A DNA stretch of 64,000 nt from the NCBI GenBank assembly GCA_027486895.1, contig JAIXOE010000060.1, positions 55,603-119,602 of the forward strand, written 5' to 3'. The notes under the pieces were generated by a model, which made no database searches, was not told where the DNA came from, and was given only the letters and a program-made list of their open reading frames with translations. Shown here in pieces: positions 36,810-45,920 of the stretch. Every line of letters begins with the position of its first letter. Within the stretch, counting starts at the first letter, position 1. The stretch comes from Sphingomonadales bacterium (lineage in GTDB: Bacteria > Pseudomonadota > Alphaproteobacteria > Sphingomonadales > Sphingomonadaceae). The translations under genes and the position numbers were made by a program.

Positions 36810-38396
36810 ATGACAGTGCAGGACCAGACAGCAGTAGACGTAGCAATCATCGGGGCAGGACCCGCAGGCCTTACCGCTGCGTATCTGCTCACGAAAAAAG
36901 GGTATAGCGTGACCGTCATTGAAAAAGACGAACGCTATGTCGGCGGCATCAGCCGCACCGTCGAGGTCGACGGCTATCGCTTCGACATTGGCGGCCACCG
37001 CTTCTTTTCGAAGTCGAAAGAAGTTGTCGATTTGTGGAACGAGATTTTGCCCGATGACTTCATTCAACGTCCGCGCATGAGCCGGATCTATTATGAAGGC
37101 AAATTTTACAGCTACCCGCTGCGCGCGTTTGAGGCGTTGTTCAATTTGGGCATCATCCGCTCGACCTTGTGCATGGCGAGCTACGCCAAGGCTAAGGTCT
37201 TTCCGAACAAGAACGTCCGCAGCTTTCAGGATTGGACCGTTAATCAGTTCGGTCACAAGCTGTTCTCGATTTTCTTCAAAACCTACACTGAAAAAGTCTG
37301 GGGCATGCCATGTGACGAGATGTCTGCCGACTGGGCAGCGCAGCGCATCAAAGGCCTCAGCCTCGGCGCAGCCGTTCTTGACGGCCTGAAACGGTCTTTG
37401 GGTCTGAACAAAAAGCCCAATGACGGTATGGAAACCAAGACTCTGCTGGAGACATTCCGCTATCCGCGTCTGGGACCTGGCATGATGTGGGACGCCGCGC
37501 GCGACTTCGTCGTGACGAACGGCAACACGGTTCTCATGGGCCATAGCTTCAAACAACTGGCGCAGGACGCCAATGGCGACTGGCGCATGTCCGCATCTAA
37601 AGCCGATGGCAGCGAGGCGGTGATTACGGCAAAGCATGTCATCAGCAGTGCACCGATGCGTGAGCTGTCGGCACGTATCCATCCGCTTCCGCAAACATCG
37701 TTGCAGGCGAATAATCTTCGCTATCGCGACTTCCTAACGGTTGCGCTGATGATCCGTTCGGACGATTTGTTTCCTGACAACTGGATCTACATTCACGACA
37801 GCAAGGTGCAGGTTGGCCGCGTGCAAAACTTCCGCAGCTGGTCACCTGAAATGGTTCCTGACCCATCCATCGCGTGCGTTGGCCTCGAATATTTCTGCTT
37901 TGAAAATGACAATCTGTGGGCATCGAGTGATGCTGACCTGATTGAACTCGCCAAGAAGGAAATGGGCATTCTCGGCTTGTGCAAACCTGAAGATGTTGTC
38001 GGCGGCGCCGTTGTCCGTCAGGAAAAGGCTTATCCGGTCTATGACGACGATTATGCCGCCAATGTCGAAGCGATGCGTTCGGAACTCGAGGCACGCTATC
38101 CAACGCTACACATGGTGGGACGCAACGGAATGCACCGTTACAATAACCAGGATCATGCGATGATGACCGCCATGCTGACGGTGGAAAACATCGCCGCCGG
38201 AAGCCGCGTCTACAATATCTGGAACGTTAACGAAGACGCTGAATATCATGAAGCTGGCGACGAAGGCGAAAAGCAAGTCATTGCTGCAAAGGTTACCGAA
38301 GATCAAGCCGCTGCGCTGACGTCGGAACGCGACGTACCCAAGCGGATCGCGCCTGCCGGTCAGCCTGACGTCGATGATATCAGCAAGGCAGCTTAA
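36810..38396 (+). CDS. NAD(P)/FAD-dependent oxidoreductase (HemY/Glf-like)
   Basis: 528 residues. N-terminal dinucleotide fold VAIIGAGPAGLTAAYLL with ERYVGGISRTVEVDGYRFDIGGH, the layout of amine-oxidase-like and UDP-galactopyranose-mutase-like flavoproteins. The middle region (EKVWGMPCDEMSADWAAQRIKG) is conserved among such proteins in polysaccharide clusters. Its neighbours, a GtrA protein and two multi-pass proteins, suggest action on a lipid-linked or nucleotide sugar. The reaction is unknown. The start follows GGGGAA. Confidence 0.88.
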   Translation: MTVQDQTAVDVAIIGAGPAGLTAAYLLTKKGYSVTVIEKDERYVGGISRTVEVDGYRFDIGGHRFFSKSKEVVDLWNEILPDDFIQRPRMSRIYYEGKFYSYPLRAFEALFNLGIIRSTLCMASYAKAKVFPNKNVRSFQDWTVNQFGHKLFSIFFKTYTEKVWGMPCDEMSADWAAQRIKGLSLGAAVLDGLKRSLGLNKKPNDGMETKTLLETFRYPRLGPGMMWDAARDFVVTNGNTVLMGHSFKQLAQDANGDWRMSASKADGSEAVITAKHVISSAPMRELSARIHPLPQTSLQANNLRYRDFLTVALMIRSDDLFPDNWIYIHDSKVQVGRVQNFRSWSPEMVPDPSIACVGLEYFCFENDNLWASSDADLIELAKKEMGILGLCKPEDVVGGAVVRQEKAYPVYDDDYAANVEAMRSELEARYPTLHMVGRNGMHRYNNQDHAMMTAMLTVENIAAGSRVYNIWNVNEDAEYHEAGDEGEKQVIAAKVTEDQAAALTSERDVPKRIAPAGQPDVDDISKAA

Positions 38397-38459
38397 GGAT
38401 TAAAATGCGGGCGGCCCAGCCGCCTGCATATTTGCGTAACCACTTCAGGGGGTGAACGG

Positions 38460-38879
38460 GTGATTAAACTGGCCAATAGGTTACGCGGAAATGTCTTCCT
38501 GCGCTATGTCGCAGTAAGTGTAGGTGCGCTTGCAACCGATATGATACTGTTCCTGCTCTTGCTGGAAATGGGCATGCCCGGGACGGCGGCGTCTGCGGTT
38601 GGATATTCGGTGGGCATATTCGCGCATTGGATTTTATCCAGCCGAAAGGTGTTTCACGATCGGGTTTCCGAAAAGGGAACCGCAGCGCGCACCCAGCAGA
38701 AGGCAATGTTTCTTGCCTCTGCCCTCATCGGCCTTGTTCTCACTATCGCTGTCGTCGGTGCAGGTACGGCAATGGGCATGGATGCCCGCATTGCGAAAGT
38801 CGCTGCCATCGCAACGTCATTTTTGCTCACCTATTTGCTGCGCAACGTCGTTATATTTCGGCAAGCAACGACACAATAG
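38460..38879 (+). CDS. GtrA-family membrane protein
   Basis: 139 residues with four hydrophobic segments, starting from GTG preceded by a G-rich site (ggggtgaa). The family signature is RYVAVSVGALATDMILFLLLLEMG and YSVGIFAHWILSSRKVF, ending in LTYLLRNVVIF. GtrA proteins are thought to translocate polyprenyl-phosphate-linked sugars across the inner membrane for later transfer. Its stop lies 2 bases before the next gene's GTG start. Confidence 0.9.
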   Translation: MIKLANRLRGNVFLRYVAVSVGALATDMILFLLLLEMGMPGTAASAVGYSVGIFAHWILSSRKVFHDRVSEKGTAARTQQKAMFLASALIGLVLTIAVVGAGTAMGMDARIAKVAAIATSFLLTYLLRNVVIFRQATTQ

Positions 38880-38881
38880 CC

Positions 38882-40717
38882 GTGGCCAGTTTTGCCGAAC
38901 GACATTTTGCCCGGCTGATATTTGGCATTTGGCTATTCGCTGCCATCGCCATTGCACTCATTTCCCGTGATGCAATTTTGGCATGGAAAATGGGTGACCC
39001 TGACGACCAGATGCGCATACTTCAAGTGCGCGATTGGGTCGCGGGGCAAAGCTGGTGGGATATTACGCAATATCGGATGAATGCGCCCGCCGGCGGTGAT
39101 ATGCATTGGTCGCGACTGGTGGATGTGCCACTCGCGTTTTTCATACTGCTGCTAACTCCCGTTGTTGGCCAAGCGATTGCCGAGCAGGTTTCCGCCAGCA
39201 TTGTGCCGTTGCTTACCCTTGGTGTTGCCCTCTGGTTTTATGCGCTTGGCGCCCGCCGTCTATTTGGCGCGGCTGTTGCGGTTGTGGCGGCAGCTTTAGT
39301 AATCACGATAGTCCCGTTTACGACGCAAATGCTGCCAATGCGCATTGACCATCATGGTTGGCAGATCGCCTGCTTTGCGTCCGCAATGTGGGCATTATTC
39401 GACCGCCAGGCCAAGATTTGGTCAGCGATTGTTCTGGGCCTATCTTGCGCTTTGTGGATCGAGATTTCTGTAGAGGGCTTGCCTTTTGCCGCTTTGATGT
39501 TGGGCCTGTCTGCGCTGGGTTGGGTGTTCCCGCAGCTTGGGCTGGATTCGGATAGCAGGCGGCTGCAGTTTCCGGTGGCGATGACATCCACCGCGATAGG
39601 CACATTTGCATTTTTCAGCATCACCGAAAGCTGGACGAGCCCTAATTTCTGCGATGCCTTGTCGCCCTTCCATATTGCCGCACTGTCCGCGATGGCTGCC
39701 GTTGTCGTCGTGGCGGTACTTCTAGAAAAAAGAGCTGCCATTTTGGGGACGGTCCATTTTCGGTTAGCGGCGTGCGCAACAGCGGCAATTGGCGGCGCTG
39801 CCGTGCTATTGTCATTGGCACCGCAATGCGCAGGCGACGCATTTGCGGGACTTGATCCGCTTGTGCGTGAATATTGGTTCTCGCGAGTGCCTGAAGGATT
39901 GCCCCTTTGGGCAGTACAACTGGATTTTGCGATCCAGCAATATGCCTACATGCTGGCTGGCTGTTTGGCACTCGCGATGGTCACGTTGTTAAACAAGCAG
40001 TTATCGAAAGCTGATAAGATTCAGACGGCGTTGTTGTTTTTAGGGACATGCCTCATCGGCGCATTTGTTAGTCGAACAGCGGTTTACGCGATGATGGTTG
40101 CCAACATCCTTTTGGCAGCGAGCTTGGTCTATCTGTTTGTGGCTGCAGATAACTACAAAAATGTGTTTCCGCGGATGGCGTTGCGGATAGCCGCCATATT
40201 CTTGGCGATGCCGAATTTGTCTGCGCAATTTGTGCTGAATAATGTGCATGCTGCGGAGGTGAAGGCGGATCCGGTTTCGGAGAGGCTCCATGCGCAATTC
40301 GAGAAACAGGCTTTGCTTTGTCAGAAAGCTTCGGCTGCCGCTGCTCTAAACCGTCTGCCCGCTTCGGCCTTCATGGCCGGGCTAGATACAAATCCTGCTA
40401 TCATGCAATTTACCCGCCATACTGTTGTTGCATCAGGTCACCACCGCAATCAACGTGCCATGGCCGACGTCATTCGCACCTTTGTGGGCTCTCAAGATGA
40501 GGCAGCGCGAATTATAGACGCGCGGAATATTCGCTACTTGGTGACATGTGAGGGCAGCTTTGAATTGGCGCTGTATCAACAAAAAGCGCCCAAAGGATTT
40601 TTGGCGCAGTTACGCCGCGGTGATGTGCCCCAATGGCTGCGCCGGCAAGCCGACATCGGACCCTTCCAAATATATGAAGTGCAACGTGCTGCGCTGCCTA
40701 AAGGCATGCGTCAATGA
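38882..40717 (+). CDS. Polytopic membrane protein, GT-C-like (paralog A)
   Basis: 611 residues from a GTG start. About 10-12 hydrophobic segments are followed by a soluble C-terminal domain of about 150 residues. The motif GDPDDQMRI (38-46) lies just after the first membrane helix; MHWSRL (74-79) and RIDHHGWQ (154-161) follow. The DPDD motif in the first extracytoplasmic loop, many helices and a C-terminal domain recall GT-C glycosyltransferases that use prenyl-phosphate sugars. This is a structural analogy only. Proteins of this type are sometimes named AcrB-like, which the sequence does not support. Its stop overlaps the next gene by 4 bases. Confidence 0.8.
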   Translation: MASFAERHFARLIFGIWLFAAIAIALISRDAILAWKMGDPDDQMRILQVRDWVAGQSWWDITQYRMNAPAGGDMHWSRLVDVPLAFFILLLTPVVGQAIAEQVSASIVPLLTLGVALWFYALGARRLFGAAVAVVAAALVITIVPFTTQMLPMRIDHHGWQIACFASAMWALFDRQAKIWSAIVLGLSCALWIEISVEGLPFAALMLGLSALGWVFPQLGLDSDSRRLQFPVAMTSTAIGTFAFFSITESWTSPNFCDALSPFHIAALSAMAAVVVVAVLLEKRAAILGTVHFRLAACATAAIGGAAVLLSLAPQCAGDAFAGLDPLVREYWFSRVPEGLPLWAVQLDFAIQQYAYMLAGCLALAMVTLLNKQLSKADKIQTALLFLGTCLIGAFVSRTAVYAMMVANILLAASLVYLFVAADNYKNVFPRMALRIAAIFLAMPNLSAQFVLNNVHAAEVKADPVSERLHAQFEKQALLCQKASAAAALNRLPASAFMAGLDTNPAIMQFTRHTVVASGHHRNQRAMADVIRTFVGSQDEAARIIDARNIRYLVTCEGSFELALYQQKAPKGFLAQLRRGDVPQWLRRQADIGPFQIYEVQRAALPKGMRQ

Positions 40718-42465
40718 CGTGCATCGGTCGGCGAGGCTATGTCATTCTTGCCATTTGGTTGACGCTTTCGGCGGCGTTGATTGCCACAGGCTGGACCAAT
40801 ATCGGTGCACGCGCCGGGTGGGATCCAGATGATCAGCTGCGCCTTGTGCAATTGCGCGACTTTCTGAACGGCCAAAGCTGGTTCGACACCCGGCAGTACC
40901 GGCTCAACCCTCCTGACGGAGCACCTATGCACTGGTCGCGTCTGATTGAACTGCCGCTGGCTGCTATCAATTCATTGCTTGCCCCCATGTTCGGGCAGGC
41001 AGTTGCCGAAACGGTCGCGTCAACTGCGGTGCCTTTGATGCTTTTCGGCGTCATCATCATGTTCTTGGCACGCACAGCTTCGCGCGTCGGTGGACAGAAT
41101 GCAGGCATTGCTGCAGCGATTATCGCTGCATTGTCGGTGCCGCTCATCATGCAACTGCGGCCAATGCGTATTGACCACCATGGGTGGCAAATCACCATGG
41201 CTGTTTTGGCACTGGCATCCTTGTTTCATCGAAACGCGCGCAAGGCGGGGTTGGTTTTGGGCGCTGCGCTCGCGATCTGGCTTCATATATCGCTTGAAGG
41301 CGCGCCAATGTCAGCGGCCTTTTTCCTGTTCCTAGGTTGGCAATGGCTAACCAAACCGGATGAAGCCGCCCGTCTGTTCTGGACGATTAGCGGGTTTGCT
41401 GTTTCGTCGCTGGCATTATTTTTCGGGACGCAAACGCAGGGACTTGGCGCATCGATATATTGCGACACGGTTTCGCCGCCGCATATCATCGCAATCCTCG
41501 CTGCGGCGGCGATAATGCTTCCGGGTCTATACATGGCCCCCCAATCCAAGTTGGCACGTGCCCTGATCATAGCGACTGCGGGGGGTGCCGCTGCTTCTGC
41601 CCTTGTGTTGCGCGCGCCCGAATGCTTGCACGGCGCATTCAGCACTCTTGATCCGCTTGTTCGCGACTATTGGTACGTGAATGTGAAAGAGGGGATGCCG
41701 GTTTGGCATCAGGACCTGCGCACAGCTGCGTTTCTGATGGCGGGGCCAATTGCAGGCCTTGTCAGCTTCATCATTCTTGCCCGCAAAATAGATGAAACCG
41801 ATCGGTCAAAATTACGGGTCGCCAGCTTCTTCAGTATATATGCGCTTATCCTGTCGCTATTTGTTTTCCGGACGATCTCGGTGGCAGCGGCTTATGGCAT
41901 CGTTCCGGTTGCGGCGCTGATAGCGCATGTCTTTGCGCAATACCGGCAAAGCGGTCTGGCTAAGCAGCGCATCCTTTATGTCGTCGCCATGCTGTTTTTG
42001 CTGGTGCCGGGATCGGTTGTAAACGCGGTTCTGAATATATGGCCCGAACCGCAAGTTGCTGAAGACGTGCGTTCGTCCGGAAGGATTCTGTCATGCGAAT
42101 CGGCCGATTCGGTTGCGGCATTGTCCGTTTTGCCGCGTGGGCAATTTCTGGTTCCATTTGATATGGGACCAATGGTTCTTGCCCAAACCCGGCACAGCGT
42201 TTTGGCAAGCAGCCATCATCGCAATGAAAAAGCGATGCATGATCATATCGAAATTTTCCGGTCGCAACCCGACGTTGCCAAGCGCCTTATGCATGCGCGA
42301 GGGATAGACTATCTGGCGCTCTGCCCCGATGAAGAGGAGCTCGATCTTTATGCCCGGAAAAATCCAAACGGCCTGTGGGGGCAAATTGCCAAACGAAATG
42401 TGCCGGACTGGCTTGAGCCGTTGCCCGTAAAGGGGAAAGGCATCATGGTCTGGCGCGTACGCTAA
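40714..42465 (+). CDS. Polytopic membrane protein, GT-C-like (paralog B)
   Basis: 583 residues, clearly a paralog of the gene just upstream. Shared motifs in the same order are WDPDDQLRL (36-44), MHWSRL (72-77), RIDHHGWQ (152-159), a Cys before FSTLDPLVRDYW, and a C-terminal ASSHHRNEKAM with nearby cysteines. The conserved acidic and histidine positions are probably catalytic. The tandem pair is translationally coupled (ATGA overlap). The gene is convergent with the FolM-like gene, and their stops overlap. Function unknown. Confidence 0.8.
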   Translation: MTCIGRRGYVILAIWLTLSAALIATGWTNIGARAGWDPDDQLRLVQLRDFLNGQSWFDTRQYRLNPPDGAPMHWSRLIELPLAAINSLLAPMFGQAVAETVASTAVPLMLFGVIIMFLARTASRVGGQNAGIAAAIIAALSVPLIMQLRPMRIDHHGWQITMAVLALASLFHRNARKAGLVLGAALAIWLHISLEGAPMSAAFFLFLGWQWLTKPDEAARLFWTISGFAVSSLALFFGTQTQGLGASIYCDTVSPPHIIAILAAAAIMLPGLYMAPQSKLARALIIATAGGAAASALVLRAPECLHGAFSTLDPLVRDYWYVNVKEGMPVWHQDLRTAAFLMAGPIAGLVSFIILARKIDETDRSKLRVASFFSIYALILSLFVFRTISVAAAYGIVPVAALIAHVFAQYRQSGLAKQRILYVVAMLFLLVPGSVVNAVLNIWPEPQVAEDVRSSGRILSCESADSVAALSVLPRGQFLVPFDMGPMVLAQTRHSVLASSHHRNEKAMHDHIEIFRSQPDVAKRLMHARGIDYLALCPDEEELDLYARKNPNGLWGQIAKRNVPDWLEPLPVKGKGIMVWRVR

Positions 42466-43217
42466 AGGTGCATGAAATCGCGGTCGAAGCTTTTAAGATG
42501 CGCGCCGCCATCAACGAAGATGATTTGCCCGGTAACGTCTTCCGCTTTGGCGAGATAGAGGACAGCATCTGCGACAGCAGACGGCGATGGAAGCGCACCC
42601 AGTGGCATCATGTCCGCCAATCGCGCTTCCTGTTCAGCGGTGTAGTCATCGGTGGATATGACGAGCCCCGGCGCGACGCCATTATAACGGGCGCGCCCCG
42701 CAAATGATGCAGCCATTGACCGTACAGACGCTGCGAGTGCCTGCTTGGAGAGCGTGTAGCTCATCTGGTCACGGTGTGGATTGACGACGCGCTGGTCGAG
42801 AATGTTGACAATCGATGGCCGCAAGTCGGCGCCCGCAGCATCGACAACTGCTTTGGCAAGCAAAAGCGGTGCAAACAGATTAAGCCGGAAATGCGCCTCC
42901 AGCGTTTCGAGCGACATCGACTCCCAGTCATCCTGTCCAAACATCGCGGCGTTATTCACCAGCACATGGGGTGCGCGGCCAAAATGCGTTGTTATAGTTT
43001 TGACGAGATGGGCCGGATTGCCCGTGCTGAGATCAAAGGTAAAACGATGCCATTCGCTCTCGTTTTCTTGCAGCGTCGCTAGAAGCGACGCTTCGGGCTG
43101 CGAATCGAGGTGGCTAACCAGCGCCAACGCGTAACCCGCAGTCGCAAGTTTCGATGCGATTTCCGCACCTAGCCGTCGCTTGCCACCTGTAACAATTGCA
43201 AGCGGCGCTGCTGTCAC
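42462..43217 (-). CDS. Short-chain dehydrogenase, FolM/pteridine-reductase-like
   Basis: 251 residues. TGGKRRLG at residues 11-18 carries the arginine-containing TGxxxRxG loop typical of pteridine reductases. NNAAMFGQDDWES and YTLSKQAL (Tyr-x3-Lys) complete the SDR active site, and the C-terminal DVTGQIIFVDGG is standard. The start overlaps the folB stop by 4 bases. Coupling to folB favours reduction of a dihydropterin or dihydrofolate; this is inferred from motif and context. Confidence 0.88.
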   Translation of the reverse strand: MTAAPLAIVTGGKRRLGAEIASKLATAGYALALVSHLDSQPEASLLATLQENESEWHRFTFDLSTGNPAHLVKTITTHFGRAPHVLVNNAAMFGQDDWESMSLETLEAHFRLNLFAPLLLAKAVVDAAGADLRPSIVNILDQRVVNPHRDQMSYTLSKQALAASVRSMAASFAGRARYNGVAPGLVISTDDYTAEQEARLADMMPLGALPSPSAVADAVLYLAKAEDVTGQIIFVDGGAHLKSFDRDFMHL

Positions 43218-43582
43218 TTGCGGCTCCGTGACATTGTAATGCCAATGGCTTCATTATCTTCGGCGATGGCGAGTTTTACGATTTTGACGACTAGGTGGCT
43301 GATGCGCGAGTCGTCAGCAAACAAATTGTCCATGATATGATCGGCTACTGCTTCGATAAGCGTGAAGTGCACACCCTCGGGCAAAAGCGTTGCGGCCTCT
43401 TTAAGCGTCATATAGTTTTTCGACGCCGACAGCGGCGTGTCTGGCGCATAATGCGGTGCCATATCAAGCGTTGCGCTAATCGAGATACGCAGCGGCTGGG
43501 GCAGATGCGTTTCTTGGCTATAAATGCCCGTCAGAACATTGACGACAAGGTCATGTACTTCGAGAATGAGGCTATCGTTCAT
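43214..43582 (-). CDS. folB: Dihydroneopterin aldolase-like protein
   Basis: 122 residues of the T-fold family: VHDLVVNVLTGIYSQETHLPQPLRISI matches the FolB opening, with a later FTLIEAVADHIMDNLF and the C-terminal VKIVKLAIAEDNEAIGITMSR. FolB cleaves dihydroneopterin in folate synthesis. The expected opening residues are present, but some catalytic positions deviate (for example the VKIVKLAIAEDN segment). It lies between an RNA methyltransferase gene and a FolM-like reductase gene. Confidence 0.85.
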   Translation of the reverse strand: MNDSLILEVHDLVVNVLTGIYSQETHLPQPLRISISATLDMAPHYAPDTPLSASKNYMTLKEAATLLPEGVHFTLIEAVADHIMDNLFADDSRISHLVVKIVKLAIAEDNEAIGITMSRSRK

Positions 43583-43590
43583 ATCACTCC

Positions 43591-44469
43591 TTAACGTGAC
43601 CAGCGGGCGAAAATGGCCGTGGGCAACAGCTTGCCCCTGCCTTGTTCGCGTACCGCCAGTTCACCAAATTCAACTTTGCCACCAAGGTCGACAAAATGGG
43701 ATTCCAACAACCCGCCCAAAGCCAGCGCGGACATGCGCACAGCGTAGACGGTCAAAAACAGAAATTTCGATTCCGCATCAAGCAATTTGCGGCAATTGGC
43801 GATGAGTTCGGGCAAGTCTTCTTCAAGCCGCCAGACTTCACCGTCGGGACCGCGACCATATTTGGGCGGGTCCAGCAATATGCCGTCATAGCGCTTCTCG
43901 CGGCGAACTTCGCGCGCCACAAATTTAGCGGCGTCATCGACAATCCAGCGAACGGGGCGATCCGACATGCCCGACATTTCGGCATTGGCCCGTGCCTGAG
44001 CAACCGATTTTTTGGACGCATCGACATGTACCATCTGCGCGCCGGTTGCCGACAAAGCGAGGGTGCCAACGCCGGTATAGCCAAATAAGTTCATCGCGAC
44101 GGGATCTGCAACATCAGCCAACTGTCCGCGCATCCACCGCCACACAGGGTCCATGTCAGGAAAAAAACCTAGGTGGCGGAAGGGCGTGCACGATGCTGTA
44201 AAGTGCACCTCGTCATTCCATGACAGCGGCCATCCATCCATGGGAACGGGTTTGTTGTTATACCAACGCCCGCCGCCGTCGTCGTCGGATCCGGGAACGA
44301 ATTCGGCATCTGCAGGCCATTCGTCGAGCGCAGGTGCCCACATCGCTTGAGGTTCCGGCCTTATGAAGCGACGGTCGCCGTAGGATTCATATTTGCGCCC
44401 GTTGCCTGAATCGATGAGCGTGTAATCGCTGCGCGGCTCGCTGATCAGGGTGACGAAATTCTGTTCCAT
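43591..44469 (-). CDS. Class I SAM-dependent methyltransferase (RlmI-like)
   Basis: 292 residues. The SAM site is NLFGYTGVGTLALSATGAQMVHVD, and the conserved catalytic-side LDPPKYGRGPDGEVW is typical of the RlmI/RlmK 23S rRNA cytosine methyltransferases. The N-terminal PUA domain of RlmI is lacking; the first 100 residues are a different beta-rich region. The RNA target is uncertain. It begins 3 bases after thrC. Confidence 0.87.
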   Translation of the reverse strand: MEQNFVTLISEPRSDYTLIDSGNGRKYESYGDRRFIRPEPQAMWAPALDEWPADAEFVPGSDDDGGGRWYNNKPVPMDGWPLSWNDEVHFTASCTPFRHLGFFPDMDPVWRWMRGQLADVADPVAMNLFGYTGVGTLALSATGAQMVHVDASKKSVAQARANAEMSGMSDRPVRWIVDDAAKFVAREVRREKRYDGILLDPPKYGRGPDGEVWRLEEDLPELIANCRKLLDAESKFLFLTVYAVRMSALALGGLLESHFVDLGGKVEFGELAVREQGRGKLLPTAIFARWSR

Positions 44470-44472
44470 CTT

Positions 44473-45879
44473 TTAGCGAACAGCGCGGGCAAGCACATAG
44501 TCGCGCACTGCGTCATATGCGCCGGGCAACACGTCGAAGCGTTCTTCGCGGTCGAACAGATGCGAGACACGCGCCGGAAGAGCAGGGCGAACGCCTGTTG
44601 CATTTTCGACTGCATCCGGGAATTTGGCAGGATGCGCGGTTGCCAATGTGACGACTGGCGTTTCGGGTTTGATGCCGGAGGTTCGCGCCGCGTGCAGCGC
44701 GATGGCGGTATGCGGGTCGATAATTTGGTCAGCCGCGCCATAGGCCCAACGCATGGCAGCTGACATCTGGTCGGCATCGGCGCGCGCGCTCGAGAGCAAT
44801 GCAGATTTTTTTCGCATGTCAGGCGAGAGGACCATCTTGCCCATTTGTTCGAACCATTTCATCCGCGCTGCGGTTGTGGATCCATCGCGACCTTCCAGAT
44901 CAAACAGCAGCCGTTCAAAATTGCTCGACACCTGAATATCCATCGATGGCGCTGCTGTCGGGGTTACGCCCAACACCGAATAGTCACCCTTGGACAGGGC
45001 GCGATGCAAGATGTCGTTGATGTTCGTGGCCACAATCAGCCGTTCGATCGGCAAGCCCATTTGCGCGGCAACATAGCCGGCAAACACATCACCAAAGTTT
45101 CCGGTCGGGACCGAGAATGCAATTTTGCGCTCAGGTCCACCCAATCGAAGCGCGGCGTAGAAATAATACACCACCTGCGCCATCAGGCGCGCCCAATTGA
45201 TCGAGTTTACGGCTGACAAAGTAAGCGGGCCATTGACGTCCTTGTCACCGAACATCCGCTTTACCATGGCCTGCGCGTCGTCGAAACTGCCCTCAATCGC
45301 GATGTTGTGGACATTGGGCGCAAGGATGGTTGTCATCTGCCGCCTCTGGACATCAGACACGCGGTTATGCGGGTGAAGCATGAAAATTTCAATTTGCGCC
45401 CGCCCTGCAACGGCATCAATTGCAGCTGATCCGGTATCTCCCGATGTCGCGCCGACAATGGTCAGCTTTTTATCCGTGCCCGAAAGGAAGCGTTCAAACA
45501 ATTGGCCAAGCAATTGGAGCGCAACATCCTTAAACGCCAAAGTAGGGCCATGAAAAAGCTCAAGCAGCCAGTGCTGACCATCAAGTTGGACCAGCGGCGT
45601 TATGGCCGAGTGGGCAAATGAACCATAAGCCGTTGAGCAAAGGCCCTTGAGTTCAGCCTCTTCCAATACGCCAGCTGTAAACGGCGCCATCACACGCGCG
45701 GCAAGTTCGACATAAGACAGCCCGCGCATCGCCAGCATGTCTTCATTCGAAAATTGCGGCCATTGGCGCGGCACATACAGCCCGCCATCACGGGCCAGAC
45801 CAGTCAGTGTGACGCCAGCAAAATCGAGCGCGTCCGCGTTGCCGCGGGTGCTGATATAATCTGTTCCGTTTATCGTCAT
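44473..45879 (-). CDS. thrC: Threonine synthase
   Basis: 468 residues from the ATG at 45879 (MTINGTDYISTRG); the longer in-frame start adds non-family sequence. The PLP lysine is in GPTLAFKDVALQ, and the phosphate-binding GATSGDTGSAAIDA and later TGNFGDVFAGYVA are clear. It converts O-phosphohomoserine to threonine. It is followed directly by the methyltransferase gene, folB and the FolM-like gene on the same strand. Confidence 0.97.
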   Translation of the reverse strand: MTINGTDYISTRGNADALDFAGVTLTGLARDGGLYVPRQWPQFSNEDMLAMRGLSYVELAARVMAPFTAGVLEEAELKGLCSTAYGSFAHSAITPLVQLDGQHWLLELFHGPTLAFKDVALQLLGQLFERFLSGTDKKLTIVGATSGDTGSAAIDAVAGRAQIEIFMLHPHNRVSDVQRRQMTTILAPNVHNIAIEGSFDDAQAMVKRMFGDKDVNGPLTLSAVNSINWARLMAQVVYYFYAALRLGGPERKIAFSVPTGNFGDVFAGYVAAQMGLPIERLIVATNINDILHRALSKGDYSVLGVTPTAAPSMDIQVSSNFERLLFDLEGRDGSTTAARMKWFEQMGKMVLSPDMRKKSALLSSARADADQMSAAMRWAYGAADQIIDPHTAIALHAARTSGIKPETPVVTLATAHPAKFPDAVENATGVRPALPARVSHLFDREERFDVLPGAYDAVRDYVLARAVR

Positions 45880-45920
45880 AGCGGGCACGCGGTTAACCGC
45901 GACGCCGCATTTAGGCAAGA

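Noticed and set aside
38882..42465. AcrB/AcrD/AcrF efflux naming for the tandem polytopic proteins
   Set aside because: They are about 600 residues, half the RND size, without RND motifs or a porter domain; the DPDD and His motifs do not fit an RND pump.
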